From G965276765 sp965276825 (GTDB lineage: Bacteria; Actinomycetota; Acidimicrobiia; Acidimicrobiales; Palsa-688), in assembly GCA_965276825.1 (NCBI GenBank), contig OZ255630.1, positions 372,001-436,000 on the forward strand: DNA of 64,000 nucleotides, given 5' to 3'. How positions within the stretch are numbered: the stretch's first letter is position 1; each line of letters opens with the position of its first letter. Shown here one piece after another: positions 24,735 to 33,607 of this stretch. A program made the position numbers and the translations under genes. Below the pieces are notes generated by a model. It was not told the origin of the DNA. It saw only the letters and a program-made list of their open reading frames with translations, and ran no database searches.

Positions 24735-25232
24735 GTGTCCGCACTCCTCGGGTTCTGGCCGGCGCTGGCCGTCGACTCGGCCATCTGGCCGGCATGGAGC
24801 GTCGCGGTCGGCTGCTGGGCGGCGCGACAGTCCGACGAGGCGGTGGGTGCGGACGGGTGGATCACGCAGCTGCGACCGTGGGAGCGCGACGGCCGGGTGT
24901 GGGCGCGGACGGGGATCCGAAGGTGGAAGGCGAGCCTCCCCGATCTCGGCCCCGCCTTCGGCGGAAGGCGCAAGGAGCTGGTCGACAGGCGGGACCCGGC
25001 TTCGTGGCACGAGATGGCCGGCGAGACCCGGCGGGCCGAGCGGGCGCACTGGCTCATCCTCCTGGCTCTTCCCCTGGACGCCTGCTTGCGCTCGGGAGTG
25101 GTCCTGGTCCCGATGGTCGCCTACGCGGTCGTCGCCAACGGACCCTGCATCCTGGTCCAGCGCTACAACCGCGGCCGGCTGGGCGCGCTGGCGGCCAGGC
25201 GCCGGCGGCTCAGGGGTGGGGTCCCCGGCTGA
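24735..25232 (+). CDS. CrtO-like (glycosyl-diaponeurosporenoate acyltransferase family) membrane protein
   Basis: The 165-residue protein has an N-terminal hydrophobic helix (LLGFWPALAVDSAIWPAWSVAVGCWAA), then RTGIRRWKASLPDLGPAFGG and ETRRAERAHWLILLALPLDACL, with further membrane helices to YAVVANGPCILVQRYNRGRL. The order W-K-x-x-L-P, then E-x-x-R-AERxHW, and the final N-x-PC-x-x-x-QRYNR match the family of staphylococcal CrtO acyltransferases, which modify carotenoid glycosides. No carotenoid genes are nearby, so the substrate is unknown here. GTG 24735 was chosen as the start. Confidence 0.65.
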   Translation: MSALLGFWPALAVDSAIWPAWSVAVGCWAARQSDEAVGADGWITQLRPWERDGRVWARTGIRRWKASLPDLGPAFGGRRKELVDRRDPASWHEMAGETRRAERAHWLILLALPLDACLRSGVVLVPMVAYAVVANGPCILVQRYNRGRLGALAARRRRLRGGVPG

Positions 25233-25423
25233 TTCCGGCGGCGAGCCGTCCGGGCGGACGTCGGCGACCTGCGACCCCATCCGGCCGTCGGCCACCTACC
25301 CTCTTTCCGCCGCAGGGACCACGACCCGGAGGTCGAGACATCACTCCCACGCCCGCCGAGCGCAGAACGCCGCTGTACACGCCCGGCCTCGACGCCAGGC
25401 CCGGACGACCTCGAAAGCGGGAG

Positions 25424-26335
25424 GTGCGGCGTGCCGGCCGCCCACTCGACTCCCGGCGGTGCCAGATCGGCTCCCTCGTCCTCCTCGGCGCCGTCGCTGC
25501 GGGCGTCTGGTCGCTCTTCCCGACCTATGTCCGGGGAGCGGAGACCAACTCCTCCGACCTCGGCCTCATCTTGCTGCACGTGCTGCCGCTCGCCGCCTGG
25601 CTCGTCGCCGCGCCTGTGGCGGCCACCGGGGCACGGGAGGCGGTACGCGTGAGCGTCGGGCTGGTGCTCGGCAGCACCGTGGTGGTCGCCGGGCTGGACG
25701 TCGCCGCCGTCGGTCAGCTGGTCACCGAGCACCTCCACGGCGGGCTCGGCTTCTGGCTCGGCCTGGTCAGCGTCGGGCTGGCCGCATCGGGCGGGATCCA
25801 CCTGGCCGCCGCCCTGGCCAGCAGCAGGGTCGACGGCCCCCGACCTGACCGGCGGTGGCGTCCGCTGACGGCCGCGGTGGTCGCCATCGGCGGGGCGGCT
25901 GCGGCCGTCGGCTACGGGTTCGGGTGGCGCCGGTACCGCATCGTGTCGAAGATCCTGCACACGACGGGTCACCACACCATCCCCAGCGTGTTCGACGACC
26001 GGGCGGCGGTGATGGCCGGGGCGGCGGTGGTGCTCGCCGGTCTGGCCGTCGCCCCCCTCCTCGCCACGGGGTGGAGGAGCCGGCGCGGAGGGGGTGCCGT
26101 CGCCGTCGGCGCGTGCGTGGGGCTCGGCGGTTACGTCGCCCTCAACCTGTACGAGGTCGTCGGGCCGGCCAGCCTTGGGCTCAACCCGCTCCTGATGCGG
26201 CGTTACGCCGTCCACCTCACCGCCACCGTCACCGTCTGGTTCGTGGTGGCCGCCGTCGGCCTGGCCGTCCTGCTGATCGTCGGGCTGTGGTCGCTGCTGC
26301 GTCCAGGCGGGAGGTCCCTCGTCGACGGGCCCTAG
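25424..26335 (+). CDS. Polytopic membrane protein of unknown function
   Basis: The frame encodes about 303 residues with roughly seven to eight hydrophobic helices (IGSLVLLGAVAAGVWSLFPTYV, LILLHVLPLAAWLVAAPVA, VSVGLVLGSTVVVAGLDVAAVG and others to FVVAAVGLAVLLIVGLW). A polar loop in the middle includes SKILHTTGHHTIPSVFDDR, with several His that could bind metal. I do not recognise it. The start is uncertain; the GTG at 25424 precedes the first helix, while the frame is open far upstream. It converges with the glycosyltransferase, both stops sharing a CTAG. Confidence 0.55.
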   Translation: MRRAGRPLDSRRCQIGSLVLLGAVAAGVWSLFPTYVRGAETNSSDLGLILLHVLPLAAWLVAAPVAATGAREAVRVSVGLVLGSTVVVAGLDVAAVGQLVTEHLHGGLGFWLGLVSVGLAASGGIHLAAALASSRVDGPRPDRRWRPLTAAVVAIGGAAAAVGYGFGWRRYRIVSKILHTTGHHTIPSVFDDRAAVMAGAAVVLAGLAVAPLLATGWRSRRGGGAVAVGACVGLGGYVALNLYEVVGPASLGLNPLLMRRYAVHLTATVTVWFVVAAVGLAVLLIVGLWSLLRPGGRSLVDGP

Positions 26336-27576
26336 TGAGCGGCCACCGCGCGCTCGGAGCGAGCGCTGACCCGGTCGGCTCCCGAAGTGGCGACCAGGGG
26401 AGGCGTGGACCGGGTCGAGCCCACGACAGGTCCGGCGGTCGTGACCGCCACGCGGTCGATCCCGTAGGCCGACGCGGCGACGTCGGCGGGATCGCAGCCA
26501 GCGGCGAGGCGCATCGCCGCCGGTGACGAGAGCCGGGTCACCAACGCTCCCCGCCGGGCCGGACCCCTCAGGATGGCGCGTCCGGAAGCGACGAGCGAGG
26601 CGAGCCCGTCGACGGTGCCGTCGTCGCGGCGCCACGCCTCCAGCGGATCGACCGGGCCCGAGCACACCTCCGAGCCCCGGGACGGTGTGGCTGCGCTGGC
26701 CACGACCCCCGCGAAGACGTCGGTGCCGGGAGCCGACTGGGCGGCGCGCGCCACCGCAGCCAACCAACCGGGGACGAGCGGGGTGTCCCCATCGACGAAG
26801 AGCACGTAGGTCCCGGCGACACGCTCGAGCGCCTTGGCCCGACCGACCGCCGATCCCCCACGGTGGCCGTCGATCACCTGGATGCGGGCGTCGTCGGTGC
26901 CACCCACGAGGGGGTCGCCGGAGGCGTCGACCAGGATCAGCTCCCAGGTGGCCACGTCCTGGGCGCACGCCGAAGCGACGACGTCGGCGAGCTCGTCGAG
27001 ACCGTCCTCGGCCACCGCCACGATGCTGATCAACGTAGGCGCGAACGGGCTGTCGCCCGCCGCGGCACACCCTTCGGCGTCGGGGCCGGCCGTCGCTTGT
27101 AACCGCTCACACCACCAGGCCGACGTCGGATCGCGGAGATCGATGGCCTCGACCTCGACCGAAGGTCGAGGGTTTCGACATCGGGCGGAGGCCACGACCC
27201 GGGCTTCCACCCGGTGGCTGACGTCGGCTGCGTCGACCTCCGCCCGGCGGAGCAGGTCCCGGAGGTGGGCCAGCTCGATCGACTGCCGGGCGATGGTCCG
27301 TCCGAGCGCCTCGGTCCGGCCCCGCTCGGCCTCGAGGGCGGCCCGCAGGGCAGCGACCAGCGGTTCGGCTGCCGGAGGTTCGGTCACCGGCACCTGCGCT
27401 GGCACTGGCGCTGCGGTCACGGGCGCCTGCGCTGTGGAGGAGGTCCCGCCGAGGGGCGAGGGCGTGCGCCGGCGCCGCAGCGACTCGACCATCCGCTCGA
27501 TCGCCAGGCGCAGCCGCCCACGTACGCCGATCTCGTGACGCCCGCAAGGCTCGACCATCGGCCCATTGTGGCGCAC
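26332..27576 (-). CDS. GT2-like glycosyltransferase
   Basis: The 414-residue protein has a basic N-terminus, a coiled-coil stretch (about residues 70-115) and then a GT-A domain: ISIVAVAEDGLDELADVVASACAQ, WELILVDASGDP, AVGRAKALERVAGTYVLFVDGDTPLVPGW. VDGDT is the DxD metal site, and the preceding Gly-x-Ala-x-Gly-Arg-Ala-Lys segment is typical of family 2. The C-terminal part is short and irregular, without membrane helices. It would transfer a sugar in the cytoplasm; donor and acceptor are unknown. Confidence 0.75.
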   Translation of the reverse strand: MRHNGPMVEPCGRHEIGVRGRLRLAIERMVESLRRRRTPSPLGGTSSTAQAPVTAAPVPAQVPVTEPPAAEPLVAALRAALEAERGRTEALGRTIARQSIELAHLRDLLRRAEVDAADVSHRVEARVVASARCRNPRPSVEVEAIDLRDPTSAWWCERLQATAGPDAEGCAAAGDSPFAPTLISIVAVAEDGLDELADVVASACAQDVATWELILVDASGDPLVGGTDDARIQVIDGHRGGSAVGRAKALERVAGTYVLFVDGDTPLVPGWLAAVARAAQSAPGTDVFAGVVASAATPSRGSEVCSGPVDPLEAWRRDDGTVDGLASLVASGRAILRGPARRGALVTRLSSPAAMRLAAGCDPADVAASAYGIDRVAVTTAGPVVGSTRSTPPLVATSGADRVSARSERAVAAH

Positions 27577-27594
27577 CGGTGGTGGCGCGGTGTG

Positions 27595-28371
27595 CTATCC
27601 CGCCAGCAGGCGTCGGAGATGGTCCCGGGTGACCGGCCAGGCGGTGCGCCGGGGCGAGATCACGTCCATGTGGCCGATGTCGGGAACGGGGGCGTAGATC
27701 GCGTCGAGGTCGCCGGCCTGGTGGGCGGCCGCCACGTAGGCCTCGCTCATCGACGGTGGCACGACCGTGTCACCCAGGCCGTGGACCAGCACCTGCGGGA
27801 TCCCGAGTGGGAGCATGGCGGCCGGGGATGCCCGGTCGTAGATGGCCGGGGCGGCATCGGGCTCCTGGCCGATCAGCGCCTGGACGGCCCCGTCGCCGAG
27901 TCCCAGCCGGGCGCCGGACCGCAGGTCGACGACCCCAGCGAGGGAGACCGCGCCACGGACGACCACCCGGACCGGCCGGCCCGGGTCCCCTTCGTGGAGG
28001 CGGTGGCGGCCCGCCACCCAGAGGGCCAGATGGCCGCCGGCCGAGTGCCCACAGGTCACGACCCGGTCGAGATCCACGTCCGGGACCCGGGCGAGCGCGT
28101 CGACGGCGTCGGCAACGTCGTGAAAGGTCGCGGGCCAGCCGCCTCCTCCGCCCCACCTGCCGGTTCGGCGATATTCCACGTTCCACGCCGCCCACCCCTC
28201 GTCCGTCACCGCCTTGGCCAGCCGGCGCATCAGCACCTTGGTGTGCGCGGCGCGCCAGTACCCCCCGTGGATCAACACGACGACGGGCATGGCCCCCCGC
28301 ATGGTCGCCGGGTGCCACAGCTCGGCGACCTGGCCTCGCTCGGTGCCGTAGCGGAGCGCGACGCGTCTCAC
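27595..28371 (-). CDS. Alpha/beta hydrolase (esterase/lipase-like)
   Basis: A 258-residue cytosolic hydrolase. It has the oxyanion motif VVVLIHGGYWRAAHT, the nucleophile elbow CGHSAGGHLALW (Ser), a likely acid Asp in VHGLGDTVVPPSMSEAY, and the catalytic His in PDIGHMDVISP. The HGGYW signature and size resemble bacterial kynurenine formamidase/BD-FAE-like esterases. No tryptophan catabolism genes are adjacent, so the substrate is open. It is placed between a glycosyltransferase and a secreted kelch protein on the same strand. Confidence 0.85.
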   Translation of the reverse strand: MRRVALRYGTERGQVAELWHPATMRGAMPVVVLIHGGYWRAAHTKVLMRRLAKAVTDEGWAAWNVEYRRTGRWGGGGGWPATFHDVADAVDALARVPDVDLDRVVTCGHSAGGHLALWVAGRHRLHEGDPGRPVRVVVRGAVSLAGVVDLRSGARLGLGDGAVQALIGQEPDAAPAIYDRASPAAMLPLGIPQVLVHGLGDTVVPPSMSEAYVAAAHQAGDLDAIYAPVPDIGHMDVISPRRTAWPVTRDHLRRLLAG

Positions 28372-28408
28372 CGGCGCACCGAGAGGCAGACGGGCGAGCG
28401 GTGCCGGG

Positions 28409-30445
28409 TCAGGCTTGCGCCGGGCGTCGACGGACCCGCATCACCAGGCCGACGCCGAACCACGAGGCGACCGGGAAGGCCACCGCGATCCCCACCAGGG
28501 CGAGCACCGACGCACGCGACAGGTGCGTGGCGATGGAGACGCCGATGACCTCGACGGGGGTCACGAGGCTGGTCGTGCCCGAAGGACCACGACCGACCGC
28601 CTCGAAGTGGTGGCGCCCGGGAGCGGCGTGTTGAGGGACCGTCACGTTGGCCACGAAGCCGCCCTGGGCGTCGGCCTCGGTCCGTCCGACGGTCGTGACG
28701 GCCGAGTGGAAGGTGATGACGACCACGGCGTGGGCCAGGAATCCCGATCCCGACAGCGAGATGACGTCGCCCCGCCTGACCTGGGTGAGGGGGCCGACCT
28801 CCAACGTCCGAGGGCTCACTCCCGACGACGCGCGGTCAGGTGGGCCGGTTGTCGGCGCCCCGGTGGCGGCCCTGGTGCTGACCGTGGTGGATCCGGCTGC
28901 GGTGCTCGGCGACGAGGGGTTGCCGCCGCCCGGCGACGTGACGACGGCGGTCGGTCGCTTGGGACCGAGCAGCACGGTGTCGTCGAGGTAGGAGGATCGC
29001 CGGCCGACGCCGCCGAAGACGAGCAGCGCGTTGCCGGCCTGGTCGTAGGCGGAGGCGGCCGAACGACGGGCGGCAGGGGGTGTCGCCGGCGACGGGCGCG
29101 CCCAGGTGGTGCCGGTCCAGACCCAGGTGTCGGACAGCACGCCGTAGGGGCCGAGGCCGCCGAAGAGCACCACCCCGCCGACGGCGGGGTCGTCGGCCAT
29201 GGTGGCGTCGGCCCGGGCCTCGGGGGGTCGGGCGATCTGCGTCGACGACCAGGTGAAGCCGTTCCAGACCCACGTGGCGTTGACCGCGCGGGGCGCGGCG
29301 GCGGCGCCCGGTGCGCTCGTCGACCCCCCGAAGAGGACCGTGTTGCCTCGAGGGTCCATGGTCATGGATGCGCCGACCAGTGCCGGCGGGCTCGTCGACG
29401 TCGTGACCCTGGTCCACTCGTCGGCACCCGAGACCTGGCCGAGCACCCAGGTCTCGGCGAGCACGTGGGGCCCCGCGGGGACGGGCGCCGACGTCACGGC
29501 TCCGGTCCGTCGGCGGGCGACGGACCTCCTCGTCGGTGGGTGGCGCCGCACGTGACGGGCCCCCGACGTCGACGTGACCGACCTCAGGCCGGCGACGAAG
29601 GCGGACGCGGGCGGGGAGCCGGAGTTCGGTCCGGGGGTCGAAGCCGTCGGTGCCGTCGTCGCGGCCGCCGGGCCGAGCGTCGACGTGGTGGAGGTGGGGT
29701 CGGTCGTCGTGGTGGTCGTGGAGTCGGTCGGGCGGGTGGTGGTCGACGACGGTGCCGTGGTGGTGGTCGTGGAGACCACGGGCCGGGAGGTGGTCGACGT
29801 GCCCTTGGCGACCGTCGTCGAGGTCGAGGGGGCGGGCGTGGACGTGGTGGTCGTCGACGCACCCGTCGGCGGCGACGTCGACGACGCGTCACCGTAGCCG
29901 CCGAAGATCACCAGGCGCCCCTGCCGGTCGGTCGCCATGGGGGCGCCGTAGCGGGCGCTCGGGCTCGTGGCCGTGGTCACCTGGTACCACGACGACCCGT
30001 TCCAGCTCCACGTGTCGCCGAGAAGGGTGCCGTCCGCGGGCCGCCCACCGAAGAGGATCAGTTGGGGCGGGTCGAGCGCCGCGTCGTAGGCCATCGACGC
30101 TCCCGAGCGCGCTGCCGGTGCGCTTCCGTAGACCGGCGCCTGGTGCCACGTCGAGCCGTCCCACACCCAGGTGGCGTCAGAGGGGGCGCCGGCCGCGCTG
30201 ACCCCACCGAAGACCACGACCGTGCCGTTGGCGGGGTCGTACGCCGAGCTCGCATCGTGCAGGGCCGGTGGCGACGTGGGTGGCGACAGCCGGGACCACG
30301 TCAGGCCGGACAGATCCGCCGCCCCTGCGCTCCCCGCGCCGAAGCAGGTCGAGACGGCGACGAGGCCGGCTGCGACGACGGACCGGCCGACGCGCCGGTA
30401 TCGGCCACGACGTCGGTGCACGCTTCGAGGAGGTTCGATGGTCAT
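28409..30445 (-). CDS. Secreted, membrane-anchored kelch-repeat protein
   Basis: The 678-residue product has a signal peptide (RSVVAAGLVAVSTCFGAGSAGAA). About seven kelch-like repeats follow, with the pattern (S/A)Y/M(D), VVFGG or LFGG, WVW(D/N)G(S/F)TW (for example GTVVVFGGVSAAG, LILFGGRPADG, VVLFGGLGPYG). A long Ser/Thr/Pro-rich disordered linker interrupts them at about residues 190-300. An Ig-like filamin-type domain and a C-terminal helix (VLALVGIAVAFPVASWFGVGLVM) with a basic tail complete it. It is probably displayed on the cell surface and could bind glycan or protein. ATG 30445 starts the basic signal-peptide N-region. Confidence 0.8.
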   Translation of the reverse strand: MTIEPPRSVHRRRGRYRRVGRSVVAAGLVAVSTCFGAGSAGAADLSGLTWSRLSPPTSPPALHDASSAYDPANGTVVVFGGVSAAGAPSDATWVWDGSTWHQAPVYGSAPAARSGASMAYDAALDPPQLILFGGRPADGTLLGDTWSWNGSSWYQVTTATSPSARYGAPMATDRQGRLVIFGGYGDASSTSPPTGASTTTTSTPAPSTSTTVAKGTSTTSRPVVSTTTTTAPSSTTTRPTDSTTTTTTDPTSTTSTLGPAAATTAPTASTPGPNSGSPPASAFVAGLRSVTSTSGARHVRRHPPTRRSVARRRTGAVTSAPVPAGPHVLAETWVLGQVSGADEWTRVTTSTSPPALVGASMTMDPRGNTVLFGGSTSAPGAAAAPRAVNATWVWNGFTWSSTQIARPPEARADATMADDPAVGGVVLFGGLGPYGVLSDTWVWTGTTWARPSPATPPAARRSAASAYDQAGNALLVFGGVGRRSSYLDDTVLLGPKRPTAVVTSPGGGNPSSPSTAAGSTTVSTRAATGAPTTGPPDRASSGVSPRTLEVGPLTQVRRGDVISLSGSGFLAHAVVVITFHSAVTTVGRTEADAQGGFVANVTVPQHAAPGRHHFEAVGRGPSGTTSLVTPVEVIGVSIATHLSRASVLALVGIAVAFPVASWFGVGLVMRVRRRPAQA

Positions 30446-30571
30446 CGGGGATGGGCGCGCTCGCCAGCTCGCGGTGGCGGAAGTGTACCCGGCCATCTGG
30501 TTGCGAATGCGGCGCCTGTGGCGGTCTGTCGGCGGCCACCGGAGAGCGCCTTCGGGCGCCAGGGAGGGGCC

Positions 30572-33031
30572 TCAGCCGCGAGGATCTACAGCCGGCTGGG
30601 TCCGGAGGAGCCAGGAGCGGAAGGCGTCGGCGGGCAGGGCCGGGCTCACGAAGTAACCCTGGGCGTAATCGCACCCGAGTCGCTGCAGGGCGTCCCAGGT
30701 CTCGGAGTCTTCGACGCCCTCGGCGACCGCCCGCAGCCCGAGGTTGCGGGCCAGGTCGACGGTCGAGTGGACGATGGCCCGGTCGCTCGGGTTGGCCAGC
30801 ATTCCAGCCACGAACGTCCGGTCGATCTTGACCTCGTCGGCCGGGAGCCGCTTGAGGTACGACAGGGAGGAGTAGCCGGTGCCGAAGTCGTCCACCGAGA
30901 TGGCGCAACCGAGCTCGGAGAGGCGCCCGAGGATGCCGATGGTGCGGGCCGGGTCGGCCATCACGCTGCCCTCGGTGATCTCCAGGGTCAGCGACGAGGC
31001 CGGCACGCCGTGCTCCGCGAGCACCTGGGCGATTTGGTCGGGCAGGTTGACGTCGAGGACTGAGCGCACCGAGAGGTTGATGGCCACCTCGAGGTCGTAG
31101 CCGAGCAGCCGCAGGCTGCGCTGATAGCCGATGGCCTCGGCGAGCACCATGGAGGTCAGCGGCCGGATCAGGCCGGCGCTCTCGGCCACGGGGATGAACT
31201 GGTCGGGCCCGATGACCCCGTACCGGGGATGGCGCCAGCGCACCAGGGCCTCGACGCCGCGGATGCGACCGGTGCTCAGCTCGGCCTTGGGTTGGTAGTG
31301 GACCTCGAGCTCGCCGCTCTCGATGGCCCGCCGCAGCTCGCCGGCCAGGGTCAGGCGGCGGGGGCTGTAGTGGTCGCGCTCGGAGGAGTACAGCTCCCAG
31401 CCGCTGTGCGACTCCTTGGCGGAGTACATGGCGACGTCGGCCCGCTGGAGGAGCAGGGCCGTCTCCGCGTCGTCGCCGACGGCGACGGCGACGCCGATGC
31501 TGGCTGTGATCTCGAGCTCCAGCTCGCCGATCTGGAAGGGCTGCTCGATGGCGGCGAGGAGGGCCACGGCGGTCTGCGCGGCGTCGCCACTACCGGTCTG
31601 CGGGAGGAGGACGCCAAACTCGTCTCCCCCCAGGCGGGCCACGATGCCTCGGTGACCGACCTCCTCGGTGACCCGGCGGGCGACGCTCATGAGCAGGAGA
31701 TCGCCGTGCTGGTGACCGAGGGTGTCGTTGATCTCCTTGAAGCGGTCCAGGTCGATCAGGAGGATGGCGCTCGGCTTGGGCAGGTCGGAGATGAGCTCGT
31801 TGAAGCGGGTCCGGTTGGGAAGGCCGGTGAGGTGGTCGTGGTGCGAGTCGTAGCGGAGCTGGCCGAGCAGGCGGCTGTTCTCGAGGGACACCGCGGCATG
31901 GCTGGCCAGCGCTTCGAAGAGCCGGAGATCCTCCTGCGAATAGGTCCGGCCGTCCGTCGGGTCGCCGACCGCCAGCGTGCCGAGCAGGCCGCCGTCGCTG
32001 TCGGACCGCACGGCGACGATCATCGATCCCGGTCCGAGCCGGCTCTCGAGATCGAGCCGCAGGGGGTCGTCGCCGGCCAGCTCCGTCGCCAGGGCCGAAG
32101 ACCCCTGGAGCGCGGCCATGGCGACCGGCTCGTCGGTGCCCTCGCTCAGGACGGGGCGTTTCCTGTCCGCGAGGAGCGTGGTCCGACGCCAGGGCGACTG
32201 ATCGACCAGCGTGACCTCGGCGGTCCGGGCGTCGAGCAGGGAGCGCAGCTCGCTGAGGATCGACATGATCGCTTCCCGCTCGTCCCGACTGCGCTCCAGG
32301 CGCTGGGTGAAACGGTAGAGGAGGTCGATGCGGCTGTAGGCGTGGCGCAGCCGAGTGATGGCCGTGAACACGGTGTGGGCGACGACGACGACGGCCACGA
32401 GCGCCACCACGACGACGAGGTGGCCGATCAGGTAGAGCTGGCCGAGCAGGAACCCGAGCACACCGAAGACGACGTCACTGAGGTGGGAGGCGTGGACGTC
32501 GTCCCACACCGCCCGCCACCGTGCACCGGACTTGGCTTGAGCGCCGACGACGACGAGCCCGGTATTGACCAGAAGATACACGAGGAGCGTGAACGGGCTG
32601 GCCGCCCACACAGTGATGCCGAGACCGTGGAACATGTCGTAGGTGAATGCCGCGGCCGCGCCCGCCAGCCCGTACTGGGCGGCGTTGAAGGCCAAGACCG
32701 TGCAGCGCCGCTCCCGCACTGCCTCCCACCGCAGGCATGCACAGATGCTGACGAGGATCGCTCCTGGGAGTGTGCCCTTGTAATTCAACGCCACGATCGC
32801 GGCCATCACGAGTGTCGTACTGGGCGTGACTGCCACGGCCGAAGGTAGATGGAGGCCGAGATTCTCCGACCCGACAATGAGCACGCCGAACGTCGCCACG
32901 ATCGCGGGGTCGGGGGCGCCGACAGTTCGGAGAACCAGCACAGCAATGACGCCTACGAGCGCGGCACACAGGCCGACGGTGATCTGTCGGAAAGTGAGCT
33001 TCAGAAGTGAGGGCGCGCGCTCTGGTTCCAT
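30572..33031 (-). CDS. Membrane GAF-GGDEF-EAL cyclic di-GMP enzyme
   Basis: The 819-residue protein has six to seven N-terminal helices (residues ~15-235), a GAF-like domain (~260-390, AEVTLVDQSPWRRTTLL to LFEALASHAAVSLENSR), a GGDEF domain with intact ARLGGDEFGVLL (~470), and an EAL domain with EVHYQPKAELSTG, VEALVRWRHP and SVDDFGTGYSSLSYLKRLP. The catalytic residues of both domains look intact, so it may synthesise or degrade cyclic di-GMP, with membrane and GAF parts as sensors. No RxxD inhibitory site is visible five residues before GGDEF. The Cys-repeat peptide gene lies 154 bases upstream on the same strand. Confidence 0.92.
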   Translation of the reverse strand: MEPERAPSLLKLTFRQITVGLCAALVGVIAVLVLRTVGAPDPAIVATFGVLIVGSENLGLHLPSAVAVTPSTTLVMAAIVALNYKGTLPGAILVSICACLRWEAVRERRCTVLAFNAAQYGLAGAAAAFTYDMFHGLGITVWAASPFTLLVYLLVNTGLVVVGAQAKSGARWRAVWDDVHASHLSDVVFGVLGFLLGQLYLIGHLVVVVALVAVVVVAHTVFTAITRLRHAYSRIDLLYRFTQRLERSRDEREAIMSILSELRSLLDARTAEVTLVDQSPWRRTTLLADRKRPVLSEGTDEPVAMAALQGSSALATELAGDDPLRLDLESRLGPGSMIVAVRSDSDGGLLGTLAVGDPTDGRTYSQEDLRLFEALASHAAVSLENSRLLGQLRYDSHHDHLTGLPNRTRFNELISDLPKPSAILLIDLDRFKEINDTLGHQHGDLLLMSVARRVTEEVGHRGIVARLGGDEFGVLLPQTGSGDAAQTAVALLAAIEQPFQIGELELEITASIGVAVAVGDDAETALLLQRADVAMYSAKESHSGWELYSSERDHYSPRRLTLAGELRRAIESGELEVHYQPKAELSTGRIRGVEALVRWRHPRYGVIGPDQFIPVAESAGLIRPLTSMVLAEAIGYQRSLRLLGYDLEVAINLSVRSVLDVNLPDQIAQVLAEHGVPASSLTLEITEGSVMADPARTIGILGRLSELGCAISVDDFGTGYSSLSYLKRLPADEVKIDRTFVAGMLANPSDRAIVHSTVDLARNLGLRAVAEGVEDSETWDALQRLGCDYAQGYFVSPALPADAFRSWLLRTQPAVDPRG

Positions 33032-33184
33032 GGCCGATATCCCAGGGCCTTCGCTACAGCCCCGTGGCGGCCTGAGTGTAGCTATGCCGGGTGGGGAAAG
33101 TACTGAAACCCCTGTCGCAGCACTCTGCGCGCGTGCCTGCGACGACGGGAGCCGGCGGCTCAGCTACCTGGGCGTCCCGTATTG

Positions 33185-33301
33185 CTAGCGGACGCAGACG
33201 CCCCGCACGCAGACGCCCCGGACACAGACGCCGCGGACACAGACGCCCCGGACGCAGACGCCCCGGACACAGACGCCGCGGGAAACACTGGTGTTCGACA
33301 T
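33185..33301 (-). CDS. 38-residue peptide of six Gly-Val-Cys-Val-Arg repeats
   Basis: The frame begins ATG at 33301 with the leader MSNTSVSR, followed by six exact GVCVR units and a TAG stop. An AGGAG lies eight bases before the ATG, one of the best Shine-Dalgarno sites in the window. The six 15-base units differ only at third codon positions (TGT/TGC, CGG/CGC, one GTG), so the amino acids are unchanged, which points to selection on the peptide. The product has six Cys and seven Arg, so it is cationic and could be disulfide-linked, metal-binding or a precursor for modification. No modifying enzyme is adjacent. I do not recognise a described family. Confidence 0.75.
   Translation of the reverse strand: MSNTSVSRGVCVRGVCVRGVCVRGVCVRGVCVRGVCVR
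33188..33277 (-). repeat. Six tandem 15-bp units within the peptide gene
   Basis: Each unit reads GGCGTCTGYGTSCGS on the minus strand. All differences are synonymous in the frame of the peptide gene. Confidence 0.9.
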
Positions 33302-33346
33302 GGTCTTGACTCCTGAATGGTGACGGGGAATGGGTGCTGGTGCGAC

Positions 33347-33607
33347 TTACATGAAGGCTGGCGGAACGGTGCCGATGGGCGCAATAGCGCCCGAAGGTGT
33401 GTCATCGATCGACTCGAGAAGCTCGGGACAACTGATGCGTGCCGATGAGGCGGGAGGTGCGTCGTTGCAGGGAAGATGAGCAAAGAGCTCCGGTTCTGCG
33501 TGGATTCGAGGTGACCGTTGTCCGTCCCCGACTCCTCGCTCATTGTGACAGAACTGCGACGCGATGCCAAGTTGTTTGTAACTGAAGGCACAAGTTTGCT
33601 CGTCCAA
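33347..33607 (-). CDS. Possible small ORF upstream of the GVCVR peptide
   Basis: The 86-codon frame starts with TTG (or within an open frame further up) and ends with TAA 45 bases before the peptide gene. It encodes a polar protein with three Cys and the stretch PELFAHLPCNDAPPASSA, then SCPELLESIDDTPSGAIAP. No convincing Shine-Dalgarno is seen, and a second overlapping frame starting ATG 33543 exists, so the correct reading is unclear. Codon use is less GC-rich than in neighbours. It may be a small partner of the Cys-repeat peptide or untranslated leader. Confidence 0.3.
   Translation of the reverse strand: MDEQTCAFSYKQLGIASQFCHNERGVGDGQRSPRIHAEPELFAHLPCNDAPPASSARISCPELLESIDDTPSGAIAPIGTVPPAFM

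Noticed and set aside
33188..33277. CRISPR array or simple minisatellite
   Set aside because: The 15-base units have no spacers and no cas genes are near. Differences are confined to third codon positions of one frame.
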